Positions 30,466 to 33,319 of a stretch of 33,319 nt of DNA are shown here, one piece after another; position 1 is the first letter of the stretch, and each line of letters begins with the position of its first letter. Source of the DNA: Acidobacteriota bacterium (GTDB lineage Bacteria > Pseudomonadota > Alphaproteobacteria > Acetobacterales > Acetobacteraceae); assembly GCA_903970435.1 (NCBI GenBank), contig CAJCIS010000124.1, positions 1 to 33,319 of the forward strand, given 5' to 3'. Below the pieces are notes generated by a model that ran no database searches, had not been told where the DNA came from, and worked only from the letters and a program-made list of their open reading frames with translations. The translations under genes were made by a program, and so were the position numbers.

Positions 30466-33319
30466 CTACAGCGCGTGCGACCAATGTTCCCAAATCACGC
30501 TTTTCGACAGGCTTCCCCAATCATCGGCGACGAAATGTGATGGGGCGGTCGCATCGTGTTGCGGCGCATTGAAGTGGTAGGCGCGATCGTTAAGCATATG
30601 ATGCGTGAAGTCGAACGGGGCGAGGCCGTGCGGCATCATATCCGGCAGGAAGAGCACGGCGTCGTCGAACGTAATATCGGTGCCGTTATGGCCATCCGGC
30701 ACAAGCAAGAAATCGTTGATGTTGTAGCTGCCCTGAAATGTCAGGGTCGCGACCAACATGGTGTTTTCCTTAACCGTCAGCGTATTTCCGGTGAGGGTGA
30801 GTGTATTCGCCATTTTATTGACGAGGTCTATCACGTCGCCGGTGCCGAAGCCGGCGAGCGTGCTGGTGACGGAGTTGGGTTCCATCAGCGCCAGCGTGCC
30901 GGCGCCGGAAGCGAAGGTTACGGAGCCCACGCTCAATATGCTGTCGGCTTGCAGCGTGGCGCCGGCGTCGATCGTCAGGCCGCCCGGTCCCTGCACCGAT
31001 CCGTTCATTTCAATCGTACCGCCTTGTACCGTTGCGGCGCCGGATGCGGTAACGGTGCCGACGATGGTGCCGGTTCCGCTGACCACCGCGCCGGCCTCGA
31101 GCGTGAGGTTTACCGGCTCCAACGTCGCGTTGTCGAGCAGGATCGTACCTTGGCAGGTAAGCATCTTATTATTGTTCGCGGTGAAAATCTCGCCATTGCC
31201 CAATTCGAGCGTACCGGACGTTGCAATGGTCGCCAGTGTATCATGCAGGCCGACTTGCTTGCCGTTGACCTCCGTATGAATTCCGGAGCCAGGGCCGGAC
31301 AGCGCAATCAGGCCGGCATTTGTAGTGATCGTTTCATTTGTCGGCAGCAGCAAGACTGCGTCGGCGTCCGCTTCAAGGCCGCCGCCAGACCAGGTGCCTC
31401 CGGCCAGGCCGGCCAGGTCGGAGACTGAAAGTGTGCCGCCGGTGGCGGCATCGATCAGGCCGGCGCCGGAGATTGTGCTTATGACGGTGCCATATCCCGT
31501 CAGGGTGCCCCCGGCGGCAATTGTTACGGTTGTTGCCGTGAGTGTTCCCCCGCCTATCGTCAGCGCGCCAGCAACCGTTACGCCGCCGACAAGCGTATTT
31601 GCGCCGTTCAGCGTCCAGGCGGCATTCTGGTCCTCAATGAGCGTCTTGAAGCCGATGTATTCCGAACCCAGTCCGGTCAGCGTGCCCGCCCCGGTGCCGG
31701 CGGCGAGCGCGACCACATCATTGACTTTGGGATTTGTATTTGCAACGACAAAGCCGACGAACGAAGCTCCCGGCTTGACAATCAACGTGCAGGCAAGTGA
31801 GTTGAACCGGACCGCGTCACCGTTGGCACCTTGTTGGAAACCTTGGCTTAGCGCAACGCCGCCCGTGCCGCCGATTATGGTTCCCGCATTGATGAGTGTC
31901 CCACCCGTGAAATTGACGCCGACGCCCCCATCGCCGCCATTCTGAGTCTTGGAATATCCTCCGGGGCCGCCTATAATCGTGCCGTAATTCATAACTATGC
32001 CGGAACCCACCTCGACGCCGTAGCCGCCGCGCGCAGCCACGCCGTTAGCTCCGCCGGCGACTCCGGCCATGATGACGCCAAAATTGCTCAGCGTTCCATG
32101 TTGCAGCAGCCGAACCCCAGTGCCGCCTCGATCGTATCCGGTATAAAAATAATGGGCGTTGCCGCCGGTGATCGTGCCAGTGCTGGTGTTAGTCAGACTT
32201 CCGCCCAATCTCAAATCCACACCGGTACCACCTGAACTGCCCGCGTCGGTATTGGACAGTGATGTGCCGGCGTTCCCGCCGCCAATACTTCCGGCGTTCG
32301 TGACGGTGCCCCCCATGAATAGAACAACCCCGACGCCGCCGGCGCTATCGCCGCCGCTTTTGTTGTAGCCATTGCCACCGCTGATGGTGCCGGTGACCGC
32401 GTTCATTACGGTCCCGCCCAACTGAAGGGCGACGCCCGACCCGCCGGGTCCGAAGCCGTATGTTCCGTTCGATGAGCTGCCGTAGTAGCCTTTGATAAGG
32501 CCCAAGTTTTCAAGGTAGCCACCCATGGCCAACGTCACCCCTTCGCCGCCGGCGGTACCAGGGTTCGAAATGCAAAGGCCGGCGGCTCCGCCGGTGATCG
32601 TCGCGTTCTCGTAATTTATGATCGCGCCGGTGGCGCCGGCAAGCATGTACACGCCGGCGCCGCCCGCGCCGGCGCCCAGGTTTCCCTGGCCGCCAGCGCC
32701 GCCCTGGATAGAGCCTTTATTCGTCAGCACCGCCGCGCCGCTCAATATAACGCCCGCGCCCCCGGCGCTGGCCGATATGATGCCAAAGCTCACCGTGCCG
32801 CCGGCGCCGCCTGCCACCATACCGAAATTCGTCAACGTGCCGGCACTCTGATTCACGCCCGCACCGCCCATGCCGCTTCCGCAATATTGCGCATTGCCGC
32901 CGGCGCCGCCGTCAATCGTGCCTTGGTTCGTCAGCAGGCCGAGGGACGTGACGCCAGCACCGCCGGCGCCGGCATAAACGGATCCCGCAATACCGCCCGC
33001 GCCACCGACGATAAGGCCGTCGTTCGAGAGTTGAAGATTTGCCGCGAGAAAGGCGCCGGCGCCGCCGATGCCGCCATCCCCCGCGAGATACGTCGTGACA
33101 GTGGAGGTCCCCTGGACGGTCACCTGGCAATGGCCGCCGGCGCCGCCGACGAAGGTGCCGCTGTTGGTTATGGTTGCCGCACCGGTGATGAAGACACCCG
33201 CGCCGCCGGCGCCCGCGGAAATGCCGGCGCCGCTATTGTAGCCGGCGCCGCCGATAATGGTGCCGGTACCGGTGTTGTTCAGGACGCCGGCGACGCCGTC
33301 CTGACGATACTGAAGATCC
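30466..33319 (-). CDS. Giant Gly/Ala-rich repetitive surface protein, 3' part (partial)
   Basis: The frame stays open from the stop at 30466 to the right edge, so 950 C-terminal residues are seen and the start lies outside. The GTG at 33123 is not a credible start because the repeat pattern runs through it. The first about 480 residues are 14 degenerate repeats of 32-36 residues, each roughly (T/S)N-x-G-x-I-x-GGAGG ... GAGGAGV-x-L. Next comes a region of single-strand repeats typical of pectate-lyase-like beta-helices (GGTLTATTVTIAAGGTLTGY, GAVVSGTGTIVGTVTASG), then a short segment ending DGHNGTDITFD and a unique tail with WGSLSKSVIWEHWSHAL. This resembles large autotransporter-like adhesins, but no C-terminal beta-barrel is present, so another secretion route is needed. 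A surface adhesin or matrix role is inference. Confidence 0.85.
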   Translation of the reverse strand, partial: DLQYRQDGVAGVLNNTGTGTIIGGAGYNSGAGISAGAGGAGVFITGAATITNSGTFVGGAGGHCQVTVQGTSTVTTYLAGDGGIGGAGAFLAANLQLSNDGLIVGGAGGIAGSVYAGAGGAGVTSLGLLTNQGTIDGGAGGNAQYCGSGMGGAGVNQSAGTLTNFGMVAGGAGGTVSFGIISASAGGAGVILSGAAVLTNKGSIQGGAGGQGNLGAGAGGAGVYMLAGATGAIINYENATITGGAAGLCISNPGTAGGEGVTLAMGGYLENLGLIKGYYGSSSNGTYGFGPGGSGVALQLGGTVMNAVTGTISGGNGYNKSGGDSAGGVGVVLFMGGTVTNAGSIGGGNAGTSLSNTDAGSSGGTGVDLRLGGSLTNTSTGTITGGNAHYFYTGYDRGGTGVRLLQHGTLSNFGVIMAGVAGGANGVAARGGYGVEVGSGIVMNYGTIIGGPGGYSKTQNGGDGGVGVNFTGGTLINAGTIIGGTGGVALSQGFQQGANGDAVRFNSLACTLIVKPGASFVGFVVANTNPKVNDVVALAAGTGAGTLTGLGSEYIGFKTLIEDQNAAWTLNGANTLVGGVTVAGALTIGGGTLTATTVTIAAGGTLTGYGTVISTISGAGLIDAATGGTLSVSDLAGLAGGTWSGGGLEADADAVLLLPTNETITTNAGLIALSGPGSGIHTEVNGKQVGLHDTLATIATSGTLELGNGEIFTANNNKMLTCQGTILLDNATLEPVNLTLEAGAVVSGTGTIVGTVTASGAATVQGGTIEMNGSVQGPGGLTIDAGATLQADSILSVGSVTFASGAGTLALMEPNSVTSTLAGFGTGDVIDLVNKMANTLTLTGNTLTVKENTMLVATLTFQGSYNINDFLLVPDGHNGTDITFDDAVLFLPDMMPHGLAPFDFTHHMLNDRAYHFNAPQHDATAPSHFVADDWGSLSKSVIWEHWSHAL

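Noticed and set aside
33121..33123. GTG at 33123 as the start of the repetitive surface protein
   Set aside because: The same frame and the same Gly-rich repeat pattern continue without a stop to the right edge of the window.
32000..33319. Mycobacterial PE_PGRS-like protein
   Set aside because: The GGAGG repeats alternate with regular TNxGxI beta-strand units and run into beta-helix repeats; all other genes are proteobacterial.

Overview
The window looks like the chromosome of a GC-rich, aerobic Gram-negative alphaproteobacterium, most probably a member of the Acetobacteraceae/Rhodospirillales. The grounds are the purC-purS arrangement, a DUF1640 coiled-coil protein, a TonB/ExbB/ExbD1/ExbD2 energiser with a TPR partner, a TonB-dependent receptor, frequent TTG/GTG starts and many four-base start/stop overlaps. 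The taxonomic call is inference from gene content. I see no tRNA, rRNA, IS element, phage gene or CRISPR array.

Layout. 1-3860: a TerC-type membrane protein (minus strand), purB with an uncharacterised coupled partner, and an NRDE/TANGO2-like protein. 3832-4496 (minus): a small ribbon-helix-helix protein coupled to a DUF1640 coiled-coil membrane protein built on 33-bp (11-residue) repeats. 4643-7986: a tightly coupled run purC-purS-Rap1a-like-GT-C glycosyltransferase-RidA-like. 8143-11154: DUF445 membrane protein, nitroreductase, small two-helix membrane protein and a small secreted protein. 11352-16408: an unusual IclR regulator coupled to tonB, followed by exbB, two exbD genes and a periplasmic TPR protein. 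16538-19974: an octahaem cytochrome c with HEAT/TPR tail, divergent from a two-gene membrane-protein operon with a good sigma70 promoter. 20113-30393: a TonB-dependent receptor under a promoter overlapped by a perfect 27-bp palindrome, then a DUF1254/DUF1214 protein, two tandem arylsulfatases and a PLC-type phosphoesterase. This reads as an outer-membrane uptake and periplasmic ester-hydrolysis locus that the TonB/Exb genes 4 kb away could energise. 30466 to the right edge (minus): the C-terminal 950 residues of a huge Gly/Ala-rich repetitive surface protein.

The most striking signal is not a gene. A family of about 42-bp A/T-rich repeats occurs 20 times in 33 kb, almost always at operon boundaries. 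Six pairs stand as inverted repeats with a 30-60 bp spacer, and eight copies stand alone. Each unit contains its own 8-10 bp hairpin, and several copies carry compensatory base changes that keep the stem paired. No unit has the GC-rich stem plus U-tract of an intrinsic terminator. One unit lies between a good promoter and its gene, and one provides the last codons and stop of a gene. The units also stay open in most reading frames, which produces false N-terminal extensions containing FFKKE- or KKRTKK-like peptides. I chose starts with this in mind (purB, the 8143 gene, iclR, the 15200 TPR gene). Orientation naming used below: F = reads AAAAGTTTTTTG...GAAG-complement (CTTC) on the plus strand; R = the reverse complement.
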